A stretch of 64,000 bases of DNA from assembly GCF_004369225.1 (NCBI RefSeq), contig NZ_QFFZ01000010.1, positions 1 through 64,000 on the forward strand, given 5' to 3'. Positions 26,673 through 34,722 of the stretch are shown here, piece by piece. Within the stretch, counting starts at the first letter, position 1. Every line of letters begins with the position of its first letter. Under the pieces are notes generated by a model. The model was not told where the DNA came from, did no database searches, and worked only from the letters and a program-made list of their open reading frames with translations. A program made the position numbers and the translations under genes. The DNA is from Pelotomaculum propionicicum. GTDB lineage: Bacteria > Bacillota > Desulfotomaculia > Desulfotomaculales > Pelotomaculaceae.

Positions 26673-26790
26673 AATTTTCACCTCTAATCTTCTATCTTCG
26701 GTAGCTGGGCGCCTGGCTCTTAAACACATTGACAGGATTTATTGTCAATTTGTTTATGTTCATCGGTTAGCTGCATAATTTCCAGGTTAA

Positions 26791-26826
26791 GCTAAAAGGC
26801 CTTCATCCGCTGGGAATAAAGGCCTT
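26791..26826 (-). terminator. Riboswitch-controlled terminator of the thi operon
   Basis: In the minus-strand transcript AAGGCCTT pairs with a second AAGGCCTT across a 17-nt loop, followed by TTTAGCTT. It sits between the TPP aptamer and the first gene, as expected for transcription attenuation. Confidence 0.8.
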
Positions 26827-26839
26827 GATGCGCAAACTT

Positions 26840-26936
26840 ACGCATACTCTTCATCCCTACGCTGGCATTACCCAGATCAGGTCAGTGGGTCAGAACAAGT
26901 TCTTTCTCAGCCGAATTTCTTCAGCTCCCCTGTACG
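26840..26936 (-). promoter_or_regulatory. TPP riboswitch (THI box)
   Basis: The minus strand reads GGGGAGCTG ... CTGAGA ... ACCCACTGACCTGATCTGG, GTAATGCCAGCGTAGGGA, which are the conserved THI-box segments. It controls the operon of the MTH1187-like protein, ThiX, ThiY, ThiZ and ThiN. With TPP bound, the downstream terminator should form. Confidence 0.95.
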
Positions 26937-27034
26937 GTATTATATTGTCGTTTTAACAGTTAAAGCACCTGCCTATAGAATATATGCTTTGACATAATTT
27001 TGCAATATTATTTAATTAAAAACACTGACGCCCT

Positions 27035-28015
27035 TTAAAGAACGACTGATTTGACCGCTTCAACCAGCTGATGCTCATCCGGAATATAAAACTGTTCCAG
27101 CGGCGGGCTGAAAGGAACCGGAATATCCGGCCCGGTTACCCTTTTAACCGGGGCTTTGAGGTAACTGAAAGCCTCATCGACCGCCAGGGCTGCAATTTCA
27201 CCGCCAAAACCACCGGTTCGCGTGGCCTCGTGCAGGATCACCAGCCGCCCAGTTTTTTTGAGGGATGTAATGATGGCTTCTTTGTCCAGAGGGAGGAGCG
27301 TCCGCAAATCAAGAATTTCAACTTCTATACCCTCTTTGCTCAGGATGGCGGCTGCTTTAAAGGCAACACCAAGCATCTTGGACCAGGTAACCACGGTCAC
27401 GTCACGCCCCGGCCTTTTGATATCCGCGACACCAATGGGGATGGTATACTCACCCTCCGGCACAGGCGTGGGAAAGAAGTAAAGCCCCATATCTTCAATG
27501 AACACCACCGGGTTGTCATCACGGATGGCTGACTTTAAAAGGCCCTTAGCGTCCGCGGCGGTGCCGGGCATGACAACTTTCAGCCCCGGACAATGCGCGG
27601 CCCATGCTTCAAGGTTGTGCGAGTGCTGGCAGCCGGCGCCAAAACCAGCCCCGGTCTTGACCCTGACCACCATGGGAAAGGAGCTTTTGCCGCCGGACAG
27701 GTAGCGCAGTTTGGCGGCGTGGTTGACAATCTGGTCTGAGGCCAAAGTAAAGAACGGGTTGAACATCACTTCCACCACCGGCCTTAAGCCCAGCACTGAA
27801 GCTCCTACCGCCAACCCGGCGATAGCCGCCTCGGAAACAGGGGTGTCCTTTACCCGGTCCGGTCCAAACTCCCGCAGGAGTCCGAAAGTCGGCATTACTG
27901 GTGACTCGTGGATACCCACTCCTATGCCTTCGCCGGCAAGGAAAACATTTGGGTCCCTCTGCATCTCTTCAGCCAGGGCCTGGCGAACGGCTTGTCCCAT
28001 TGTAATCTGCTGCAT
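27035..28015 (-). CDS. acoB: E1 beta subunit of a TPP-dependent 2-oxoacid/acetoin dehydrogenase
   Basis: The 326-residue protein is the beta subunit of an alpha2beta2 E1: TMGQAVRQALAEEM start, GEGIGVGIHESP, the SEAAIAGLAVGAS segment, and the C-terminal HEATRTGGFGGEIAA motif. It decarboxylates pyruvate, a branched 2-oxoacid or acetoin together with the alpha subunit. Length and sequence fit AcoB/PdhB. The ATG has AAAGGAG. The alpha gene is 17 bp upstream. No E2 (lipoyl transferase) or E3 gene lies nearby, so the substrate is undecided. The TPP riboswitch begins about 100 bp downstream, but reads away and does not control this gene. Confidence 0.9.
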   Translation of the reverse strand: MQQITMGQAVRQALAEEMQRDPNVFLAGEGIGVGIHESPVMPTFGLLREFGPDRVKDTPVSEAAIAGLAVGASVLGLRPVVEVMFNPFFTLASDQIVNHAAKLRYLSGGKSSFPMVVRVKTGAGFGAGCQHSHNLEAWAAHCPGLKVVMPGTAADAKGLLKSAIRDDNPVVFIEDMGLYFFPTPVPEGEYTIPIGVADIKRPGRDVTVVTWSKMLGVAFKAAAILSKEGIEVEILDLRTLLPLDKEAIITSLKKTGRLVILHEATRTGGFGGEIAALAVDEAFSYLKAPVKRVTGPDIPVPFSPPLEQFYIPDEHQLVEAVKSVVL

Positions 28016-28031
28016 GGCTGTTCTCCTTTCC

Positions 28032-28988
28032 TTACACGTAGACGTCGTCCAGCGCTTCCAGGGGAGCCGGCCAGGGGCTTTCCTCCGCGAAGCGGACTGC
28101 GTCTTCCACTATTTTGGCAATCGACTCTTCCAGTTCTGATATTTCCTGATTGGATATTGCACCAGCCGCAAGCAGTTCCCGCTCGATCTTCTTAACCGGG
28201 CAGCGCTCCATCCACCGCGCTATTTCATCTTTTGGCTGGTAGGCCTGGTGGTCGGCCTCACCGTGGCCGCGCCAGCGGTAAGTCTTGCACTCAATCAGGG
28301 TCGGCCCCTCGCCGGCCAGGCAACGCAGCCTGGCCTCAGTCGTGGCCTTAAACACAGCTTCTGCGTCGTTGCCGTCCACCACTACCCCCGGCATGGCATA
28401 ACCTGCCGCGCGGGCCGCTATGTCCTTCACCTTAGTGTGCTCCTCCATACGCTGGGCGCCCGAATAGACATTGTTTTCACAGACAAAAATAACAGGCAGG
28501 TTCCAGAGGGCAGCCATGTTCAGAGATTCATGAAAACTCCCTTCGTCCGCCGCACCATTGCCGAAAAAGCAGACTGTTACCTGCCTTCTTTTCTTATACT
28601 GCTGGGCAAAGGCGGTCCCCACTGCGATAGGAATGCCGCCGCCCACCACGGTTGTGGTACAAAGGGCGTTCACTTCCGGTACGGCTATGTGCAGAGTGCC
28701 GCTTTTCCCTTTATTGCAGCCTGTCTTTTTCCCGAAGATTTCCGCCATGACTGTGTTGGGTTCGGCCCCTTTGGCCAGCAGGTGGCCATGGCTGCGGTGA
28801 TTGCTGATAATCACGTCATCTTTTTCAAGAGCGGCGCAGGTTCCGGCGGCAACCGCTTCCTGACCGGTGCAGAGGATGACCATCCCGGGCAGCTTCCGTT
28901 CGATCCTGCACAGCTCGGTAAGCTTCTCCTCAAAATGTCTGATTAACAGCATGCTGCGGTACAACTCGATCTTTTTCTTGTTTTCCAT
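28032..28988 (-). CDS. acoA: E1 alpha subunit of a TPP-dependent 2-oxoacid/acetoin dehydrogenase
   Basis: The 318-residue E1 alpha subunit has SNHRSHGHLLAKG near residue 60 and the thiamine-diphosphate motif FGNGAADEGSFHESLN...VICENN (GDG-like, starting GNG). The acyl-pocket segment YRWRGHGEADHQ is present. It makes the TPP-binding half-site with the beta subunit. The ATG has GGGAGGG. It is the first gene of a two-gene unit divergent from the first cobalamin riboswitch. Acetoin or pyruvate is the likely substrate class, by length and similarity. Confidence 0.9.
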   Translation of the reverse strand: MENKKKIELYRSMLLIRHFEEKLTELCRIERKLPGMVILCTGQEAVAAGTCAALEKDDVIISNHRSHGHLLAKGAEPNTVMAEIFGKKTGCNKGKSGTLHIAVPEVNALCTTTVVGGGIPIAVGTAFAQQYKKRRQVTVCFFGNGAADEGSFHESLNMAALWNLPVIFVCENNVYSGAQRMEEHTKVKDIAARAAGYAMPGVVVDGNDAEAVFKATTEARLRCLAGEGPTLIECKTYRWRGHGEADHQAYQPKDEIARWMERCPVKKIERELLAAGAISNQEISELEESIAKIVEDAVRFAEESPWPAPLEALDDVYV

Positions 28989-29164
28989 AAACTGCTTCCC
29001 TCCCCGAAGCGGGCTTTTTGCCTAATATTAAGATACCACGCGTTTTAGTTAATACCTTGTAGGCCTAGCGAAAATAAAAATAGCAGCAAAAAGGCAAGAC
29101 ATACTGCATTTATAAACCTTTACAACCTAGTCAAGATATGCTAATGTTATGAAAAAGAATAAGA

Positions 29165-29345
29165 AATCTGGTGCCCCGGTTGCTATTCAACCGCTAAAGG
29201 GGGTAAAAGGGAAGGCTGTGCAAATCAGCCGCGAACCCGTCGCTGTAAGCGGGGACGAAAGCCCATGTGTCCACTGACGAAAGTTGGGAAGGAGGGTTAG
29301 TAGGAAGAACCGCAAGCCAGAAAACCTGCCAGGTTTCGGTGATGG
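29165..29345 (+). promoter_or_regulatory. Cobalamin riboswitch 1
   Basis: Conserved segments are seen in order: ggtgcc, aaaagggaa, gtgcaaatcagccgcg, cccgtcgctgtaa, gtgtccactg, gggaagg, and the B12 box agccagaaaacctgcc (about 29315-29330). It precedes the cbiC-to-cbiJ operon and a terminator. Confidence 0.95.
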
Positions 29346-29395
29346 TTTTGCATGGCGTGGTAACCAGGTAAAATTGGTGGTATGAAGAAAGGGAA

Positions 29396-29434
29396 TGCCA
29401 TCCTCTCGAAAAAAGAGGATGGTTTTATTTTTTA
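29396..29434 (+). terminator. Terminator of cobalamin riboswitch 1
   Basis: CCATCCTCT-CGAAAAA-AGAGGATGG followed by TTTTATTTTTT, ending 30 bp before cbiC. It is the expected off-switch when cobalamin is bound. Confidence 0.92.
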
Positions 29435-29464
29435 GTATAGTTTCTTCCGAAAGGGGATAACCGG

Positions 29465-30091
29465 ATGTATGAACAAATAGCCCCCCAGGCGATCATGTCA
29501 AAAAGCCTGGCTATTATAGACGCCGGAGTGGATTTATCAGGGTTTGGCGACGGGGAGAAGGAAATAGTCTGCCGCTGTGTCCACGCATCCGGTGACTTCG
29601 GCATAGCGGGCAGTATCCGCTTTTCCCCCGGGGCGGTGGAAACCGGGGTGCGGCTGATCAAAGAACGGGTCCCTATATTTGCCGATGTGAGTATGGTGGC
29701 GGCAGGGATCTCACCGTCCCTGCAAAAAGAACTGTCTCTCGAAGTACATACCCGCATTCACTGCCCGGAGGTCTTGAAACTGTCCGGACAAAAGGGTTGG
29801 ACCCGGGCGGAGGCCGCAGTCTGGCTGGCCAGGGAAATTATTAATGGGGGTCTGGCTGTCATAGGCAACGCCCCTACCGCTTTATGGAAGATACTCGAGC
29901 TGGCTGAAAAAGGGATCACCAGGCCCGGCCTGGTTATAGGCATACCTGTGGGCTTCGTGGGGGCGGCTGAATCAAAAGAAGCCCTGGCAGCTTCCGGCCT
30001 GCCATATATCAGCTGCGCCGGCACCAGGGGAGGCAGCCCCCTGGCCGCGGCCGCCCTGAACGCTCTAATGAAACTGGCCCTTAGGGGTTAG
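29465..30091 (+). CDS. cbiC: Cobalt-precorrin-8 methylmutase
   Basis: CbiC moves the C11 methyl group to C12, giving cobyrinic acid. The 208-residue protein has the catalytic His in CRCVHASGDFG, the DVSMVAAGI segment, GNAPTALWKILEL and IPVGFVGAAESKEAL, as in CobH/CbiC. The ATG at 29465 has an AAAGGGG site. It is first in a tightly packed operon: cbiD starts on the next base after its stop. Confidence 0.95.
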   Translation: MYEQIAPQAIMSKSLAIIDAGVDLSGFGDGEKEIVCRCVHASGDFGIAGSIRFSPGAVETGVRLIKERVPIFADVSMVAAGISPSLQKELSLEVHTRIHCPEVLKLSGQKGWTRAEAAVWLAREIINGGLAVIGNAPTALWKILELAEKGITRPGLVIGIPVGFVGAAESKEALAASGLPYISCAGTRGGSPLAAAALNALMKLALRG

Positions 30092-31162
30092 ATGGACAGC
30101 CTGGTGCAAAACCGGACAGGAATTACCACCGGCACCTGCGCCGCAGCCGCCGCGGCCGCCGCAGCCAGAGCTTTGGCCCTGGGGGACAGGGTCCGGGAAG
30201 TGATGGTCCGGCTGCCTGCGGGGACAACTATACCGGTAAGCATCTCTGAATTGTTTTGCCAGGGTGAGATGGCCCGCGCCACTGTTGTCAAGGACGCCGG
30301 CTCTGACCCCGATATCACCAACGGCGCGGAAATCATTGCGACCGTCCGGCGCACTGAAGCGGCAGGCTGCGCCATTAAAGGAGGCACCGGTGTCGGTATA
30401 GTGACTTTGGCCGGCCTGCAGGTCCCAGTCGGTCAGCCGGCGATTAACCCGGCGCCGCGCCGCATGATCCGGCAGGCCGTTTCAGAATATATGCCGCCGC
30501 AGGGCGGACTGGAAGTCGAGATAGCGGTGCCCCGCGGGGCGGAGCTGGCCAGGCGCACCTTCAACCCGCGCCTGGGCATAATTGGCGGTATTTCTATTTT
30601 GGGCACCACCGGCATTGTCCGCCCCATGTCCAAAGAAGCCCTGCTTTGCTCCCTGCTGCCGGCTCTTGACGTGGCCAGGGCCAACGGGATGACCGGGGTC
30701 TTTCTGGTGCCGGGCAATATCGGCCGCAAGGCTGTGCTGGAGCGGTTCAAGCCGCACCCCCTGGCGGTGGTGGAGATGTCCAATTTCGCCGGAGACATGC
30801 TGGAACGGGCAGTCAAACTGAATTTTGAGCGGCTGGTGCTGGCGGGACATCCCGGCAAACTGGGCAAGCTCATAGAGGACCATTTTTGCACCGATTCCGC
30901 CGTATCTCCTTCAGCGGCCGGCATAGTCATGAATATGGCCAGGGCTGCAGGTTTAAAAACAACTTTTGATTCTTCCGGGGCAGGCCCGGTTACGGTGGAA
31001 GGTATTATTAGCCTTCTTGAGCCACCGGAAAGAAAAGTATTGTTTGATAAAGTTGCCGCGGCAATTGTTCAGGCAGCTTGCAGACGTTACGGAATAAAAA
31101 ACCTGGCGGTCTGGCTTTGTGACTTAAAGGGCCGGGAGGTCGGCGCCTCTGGAATCATCTAA
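30092..31162 (+). CDS. cbiD: Cobalt-precorrin-5B C1-methyltransferase
   Basis: CbiD adds the C1 methyl group in the anaerobic route. The 356-residue protein shows TGITTGTCAAAAAAAA near its start (read RTGITTGTCAAAA), VKDAGSDPDITNG, GGTGVGIVT and LGIIGGISILGTTGIVRPMS, all diagnostic. An alanine run follows the TGTC motif. It directly abuts cbiC. Confidence 0.95.
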   Translation: MDSLVQNRTGITTGTCAAAAAAAAARALALGDRVREVMVRLPAGTTIPVSISELFCQGEMARATVVKDAGSDPDITNGAEIIATVRRTEAAGCAIKGGTGVGIVTLAGLQVPVGQPAINPAPRRMIRQAVSEYMPPQGGLEVEIAVPRGAELARRTFNPRLGIIGGISILGTTGIVRPMSKEALLCSLLPALDVARANGMTGVFLVPGNIGRKAVLERFKPHPLAVVEMSNFAGDMLERAVKLNFERLVLAGHPGKLGKLIEDHFCTDSAVSPSAAGIVMNMARAAGLKTTFDSSGAGPVTVEGIISLLEPPERKVLFDKVAAAIVQAACRRYGIKNLAVWLCDLKGREVGASGII

Positions 31163-31169
31163 AATAATA

Positions 31170-31793
31170 ATGATCATCGGGTGCGGTCCCGGCGGAGCCG
31201 GCTATCTGACCTTGCAGGCCTGCCGGGCGGTGGAAAGTGCAGAGGTCGTAGCCGGCCCGGCCAAGCTCCTGCGGCTTTTCCCGCAGGCGGCAAACCGACT
31301 GCAGCTTCCATCCGCCAGAGCCGAGGAAATAGCCGGGCTGCTGGCAAAGCAGACGGCCGACAGAATAGCCGTGCTGGTAAGCGGGGACACCGGGTTTTAC
31401 AGCCTGGCCGCCACATTGCGCCAGGTACTGCCCGCTCACTGGGTACTGCAGTTTATGCCCGGCATAAGCAGCGTGCAGGCCGCCTGCGCCCTGTTTAACC
31501 TGTCGTGGCAGGACATGCGCTTTTACTCACTGCACAGCCGCCCCCTGACACCGGAATTAATCGCCGCGGCAGGGCAAGGAGCCGAACCGCTGGCGATATT
31601 ATGCGGTCCGGACCACCCGCCCGGGAGAATAGCGCGTGAGCTGCTGGCAGTGGTTGAACCTGGGCGCGCCTGCCACGTGGCCTGTGATATAGGCTCTGAA
31701 AACCAAAAAATATGGAGCGGAATAGTCTGCGAGCTGGCCCAAGAAAAAATGAGCAGCCACGCAGTTTGCATCATAGACAGGAGGCGGCCGTGA
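31170..31793 (+). CDS. cbiE: Cobalt-precorrin-7 C5-methyltransferase
   Basis: CbiE is a tetrapyrrole methylase of 207 residues: IIGCGPGGAGYLTLQA (SAM-binding start), VLVSGDTGFYSL and FMPGISSVQAACA. It methylates C5. The usual partner CbiT (C15 methylation and decarboxylation) is neither fused nor adjacent. The ATG at 31170 has a weak upstream site and lies 7 bp after the cbiD stop. The stop overlaps the GTG of cbiL by 4 bp. Confidence 0.93.
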   Translation: MIIGCGPGGAGYLTLQACRAVESAEVVAGPAKLLRLFPQAANRLQLPSARAEEIAGLLAKQTADRIAVLVSGDTGFYSLAATLRQVLPAHWVLQFMPGISSVQAACALFNLSWQDMRFYSLHSRPLTPELIAAAGQGAEPLAILCGPDHPPGRIARELLAVVEPGRACHVACDIGSENQKIWSGIVCELAQEKMSSHAVCIIDRRRP

Positions 31794-32512
31794 ACAAAAG
31801 AGGGCATTTATGGGGGATAGGAGTGGGTCCGGGAGATCCCGGCCTGCTGACCCTGAAAGCACTGGAAGCACTCAAGGAAGCCACTGTAATCATGGCGCCG
31901 CTGGCCTCAAGCCGGGAGGAGAGCGCCGCCCTGCAAATAGTGAAAGAATGGGTCGACGAAACCAGGCTTAGAGTTTACGGCTTCCCCATGACCAGGGAAC
32001 CAGACAGCCTGGCCGCCTGCTGGCGGGAAGTTGCGGACGAGGTTGCCGCTCTGGTCGAAAAAGGGGAAAAAGTTGTGTTCCTGACCCTGGGCGACGCTCT
32101 TACCTACAGCACTTTTAATTACATCCTGCAGCAGCTCGCGGGAAAAATCCCGCCTGAGTGCGTAACTACCATACCCGGTGTCACCTCGTTCGCCGCTGCC
32201 GCTGCGGCGGAGAACTTTCCCATGGTCTGCGGCGAAGAACTGCTGGCGGTTATACCGCTGCCTGACGGCCCGCTGTCAAGAGTGCGCGGCCTGGTCCGGG
32301 AAAGCGACACGGTGGTGTTTATGAAAATAGGCAACCGGCTGAAAGAACTAATGGCGTTTGTAAACGAAGAATTTCCTGACCGGGCGGCGGTTTTCGCCTC
32401 ACGGGTGGGCACTCCCGGCCAGTACCTTTGCCGGGACCTGGACCGGCTGCCGGAAGGGGTTGACGGATACCTCAGTGTACTGATTGTAAGAAAGGCCGGG
32501 ATAAAACCATGA
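31790..32512 (+). CDS. cbiL: Cobalt-precorrin-2 C20-methyltransferase, copy 1
   Basis: CbiL adds the C20 methyl group to cobalt-factor II/precorrin-2. The 240-residue methylase has GIGVGPGDPGLLTLKA, VVFLTLGDALTYST, and IPGVTSFAAAAAA. The GTG start at 31790 is chosen for its AGGAGG site and the 4-bp overlap with cbiE. A second copy of exactly the same length (240 residues) occurs at 40096-40818. Confidence 0.93.
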   Translation: MNKRGHLWGIGVGPGDPGLLTLKALEALKEATVIMAPLASSREESAALQIVKEWVDETRLRVYGFPMTREPDSLAACWREVADEVAALVEKGEKVVFLTLGDALTYSTFNYILQQLAGKIPPECVTTIPGVTSFAAAAAAENFPMVCGEELLAVIPLPDGPLSRVRGLVRESDTVVFMKIGNRLKELMAFVNEEFPDRAAVFASRVGTPGQYLCRDLDRLPEGVDGYLSVLIVRKAGIKP

Positions 32513-33252
32513 AGGTATATTTTATCGGAGCCGGTCCTGGAGCAGTTGATCTGATTACGGTAAGAGGCCGTGAGATTTTGGCCCGCAGCCAGGTGGTGAT
32601 TTATGCCGGGTCACTGGTATCCCCCGAACATCTGGCTTTCGCGCCGGCTACAGCCGAAACCCATGATTCTTCCGGTTTAACCCTGGAAGATATCCGCGCC
32701 ATATTAATTTCAGCGCGGGAACGGCAGCTGGATGTGGCCAGACTGCACACCGGCGACCCTTCGCTGTACGGCGCTGTCAGAGAACAGGTTGAATTATGCG
32801 AGGAGCTCAACCTGGCCTGGGAGATAGTGCCCGGGGTCAGCTCGGCCTTTGCCGCGGCTGCCCGACTGGGCGTTGAATACACGGTGCCTGACGGCACCCA
32901 GACGCTGATCTTCAGCCGGGTGGAGGGCAGGACCCCGGTGCCGGCCGGCGAGAGCCTGGACTCTTTGGCCAGGCATCAGAGCAGCCTCGCCATATTTTTA
33001 AGCGTCCAGGAGATCGAAAAGGTAACCTGTCAACTGATCAAGTCCCTGCCACCCACAACACCGGTAGTGGTAGCTTACAGGGTTACCTGGCCGGATGAAA
33101 GTTTCATCCGCGGCAACCTGGCTGACATTGCCGAAAAAGTTCGTAAAGCCGGGATTAACCGCACCGCGCTGATCCTGGTGGGTGAAGCCCTGACCAGCAG
33201 CGGACGCAGATCACTGCTTTACCACGGGGATTTCAAACATGGCTACAGGTAA
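32509..33252 (+). CDS. cbiF: Cobalt-precorrin-4 C11-methyltransferase
   Basis: This 247-residue tetrapyrrole methylase has FIGAGPGAVDLITVRG, VIYAGSLVSPEHL, RLHTGDPSLYGAV and EIVPGVSSAFAAAA, diagnostic of CbiF/CobM. The ATG overlaps the cbiL stop by 4 bp, and its end overlaps cbiG by 14 bp. Confidence 0.95.
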   Translation: MKVYFIGAGPGAVDLITVRGREILARSQVVIYAGSLVSPEHLAFAPATAETHDSSGLTLEDIRAILISARERQLDVARLHTGDPSLYGAVREQVELCEELNLAWEIVPGVSSAFAAAARLGVEYTVPDGTQTLIFSRVEGRTPVPAGESLDSLARHQSSLAIFLSVQEIEKVTCQLIKSLPPTTPVVVAYRVTWPDESFIRGNLADIAEKVRKAGINRTALILVGEALTSSGRRSLLYHGDFKHGYR

Positions 33253-34036
33253 CCGGCACATGCTGGTTGTGGCCCTGCCCGGACCCGGGCTGACCCTGGC
33301 CCAGACACTGGCCAAGAGCCTGGACGCGGACCTGATCGTAGCACAGCCTGGCCGCACTCCCGGCCTCTCAGAGATAATCAAGCAGGTTTTTGACCACAGC
33401 AAGGCTCTGATCATGGTGATGGCTACCGGTATCGCCACCCGGACAGTGGGTCCCCTGCTGCGCTCCAAACACACCGACCCGGCGGTGGTTGTAATGGACA
33501 GGTACGGGCGGTACGCTGTCAGCCTGGCAGGCGGGCATGAGGGCGGCGCCAACCAGCTGGCCTGTGAAGTTGCCGCACTAACCGGGGGAGAACCGGTTAT
33601 CACCACCGGGACCGAAGCAGGCCGGACAGCTGCCGTGGGAGTAGGCTACCGCAGGCAGGCAACCGGGCGGGATATAGAATACGCGGTCCGGACCTGCCTG
33701 GAGAAGTGTGGCCTGTCTCCGGACCAGGTAAAATTTCTGTCCACCGCTTTGTTTAAATGGCATGATCATAGCATCCGTCAGGCTGCGGCCGGGCTAGGTG
33801 TTTTATTCCGCTTCTTTGCCGCAGAGCAGTTAGCGCGGGTTGAAGGTGTTTCCGCCCCGTCGCAGGCTGCCATACGCCACTTTTCACTCAAGGGGGTTTC
33901 TGAGCAATGTGCCCTGTTGTCCCTGAAAAATCCGCAAATCATACTGCCCAGAACGATTGTAGGCCCGGTAACGGTGGCGGTCGCCCGGGAAGACTATCCA
34001 TTGTGGGCATCGGCCCCGGCGGCGAAGATGACCTGA
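33239..34036 (+). CDS. cbiG: Cobalt-precorrin-5A hydrolase, apparently lacking the middle domain
   Basis: CbiG opens the delta-lactone of cobalt-precorrin-5A and releases acetaldehyde. This 265-residue form has the N-terminal domain (ALIMVMATGIATRTVGPLL, LAGGHEGGANQLA, to about 125) directly followed by the C-terminal domain (AAVGVGYRRQATGRDIEYA ... VTVAVARE, about 129-250). The middle domain of the usual 330-350-residue CbiG is not present. The last about 15 residues are non-homologous and overlap cbiH by 130 bp. It is probably functional as a short form, since the other operon genes look intact. Confidence 0.88.
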   Translation: MATGNRHMLVVALPGPGLTLAQTLAKSLDADLIVAQPGRTPGLSEIIKQVFDHSKALIMVMATGIATRTVGPLLRSKHTDPAVVVMDRYGRYAVSLAGGHEGGANQLACEVAALTGGEPVITTGTEAGRTAAVGVGYRRQATGRDIEYAVRTCLEKCGLSPDQVKFLSTALFKWHDHSIRQAAAGLGVLFRFFAAEQLARVEGVSAPSQAAIRHFSLKGVSEQCALLSLKNPQIILPRTIVGPVTVAVAREDYPLWASAPAAKMT

Positions 34037-34722
34037 CCCGGCGCGCCGCCCGCGCCATAAGCGAGGCTGACCTGCTGGTAGGCTATACCACCTACTTGCA
34101 GCTGGTACAAAAAATGAGCTGCTACCACGGCCAGGAAATGTACACAACCGGTATGACCCACGAGGTGGACCGCGTCAAATACGCGGCTGAAGCTGCCAGG
34201 CGCGGCCTTAAGGTAGCTGTCGTCTCAAGCGGCGACGCCGGGGTGTACGGCATGGCCGGACTTGTTCTGGAAGTACTGGAAGCAACAGGCCAGGTGGCGC
34301 AGTTGGAGATTATTCCGGGCATTCCCGCCGCCAACACCGCCGCTGCCCTGCTCGGCGCGCCGCTGATGCAGGACTACGCCACCATCTCACTCAGCGACCT
34401 GCTCACTCCTCTGCCTGATATTTTGAAGCGGGTGGAAGCCGCGGCCGCAGCTGATTTTGTCATTGTGCTATACAACCCGCGCAGCAACAGCAGGCGTGAT
34501 CCCTGGGAACAGGCCGTCGCTGTTTTGAAAAAGCACCGTCAGCCTAACACTCCCGTCGGTATGGTCAACAAAGCCGGGCGGGCGGGAGAGTCGGTTAAGC
34601 TAACCTTTTTAGAGCAACTAGACGAGCACGAGCCAGATATGTTGACTACGGTTATCGTTGGAAATTCCAGGACACGGGTCAAAAGCGGCCGTATGATCAC
34701 ACCAAGGGGGTACCTGCTTTGA
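33907..34722 (+). CDS. cbiH: Cobalt-factor III C17-methyltransferase
   Basis: CbiH methylates C17 and drives ring contraction. The conserved part runs from LSIVGIGPGGEDDLTRRA (residue 30) through VVSSGDAGVYGMAG and IIPGIPAANTAAALLGAPL to TTVIVGNSRT. The only credible start is ATG 33907 with AAGGGGG upstream, which adds about 29 non-conserved residues and overlaps cbiG by 130 bp. No other NTG codon occurs before the conserved start except a GTG inside it. Confidence 0.92.
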   Translation: MCPVVPEKSANHTAQNDCRPGNGGGRPGRLSIVGIGPGGEDDLTRRAARAISEADLLVGYTTYLQLVQKMSCYHGQEMYTTGMTHEVDRVKYAAEAARRGLKVAVVSSGDAGVYGMAGLVLEVLEATGQVAQLEIIPGIPAANTAAALLGAPLMQDYATISLSDLLTPLPDILKRVEAAAAADFVIVLYNPRSNSRRDPWEQAVAVLKKHRQPNTPVGMVNKAGRAGESVKLTFLEQLDEHEPDMLTTVIVGNSRTRVKSGRMITPRGYLL

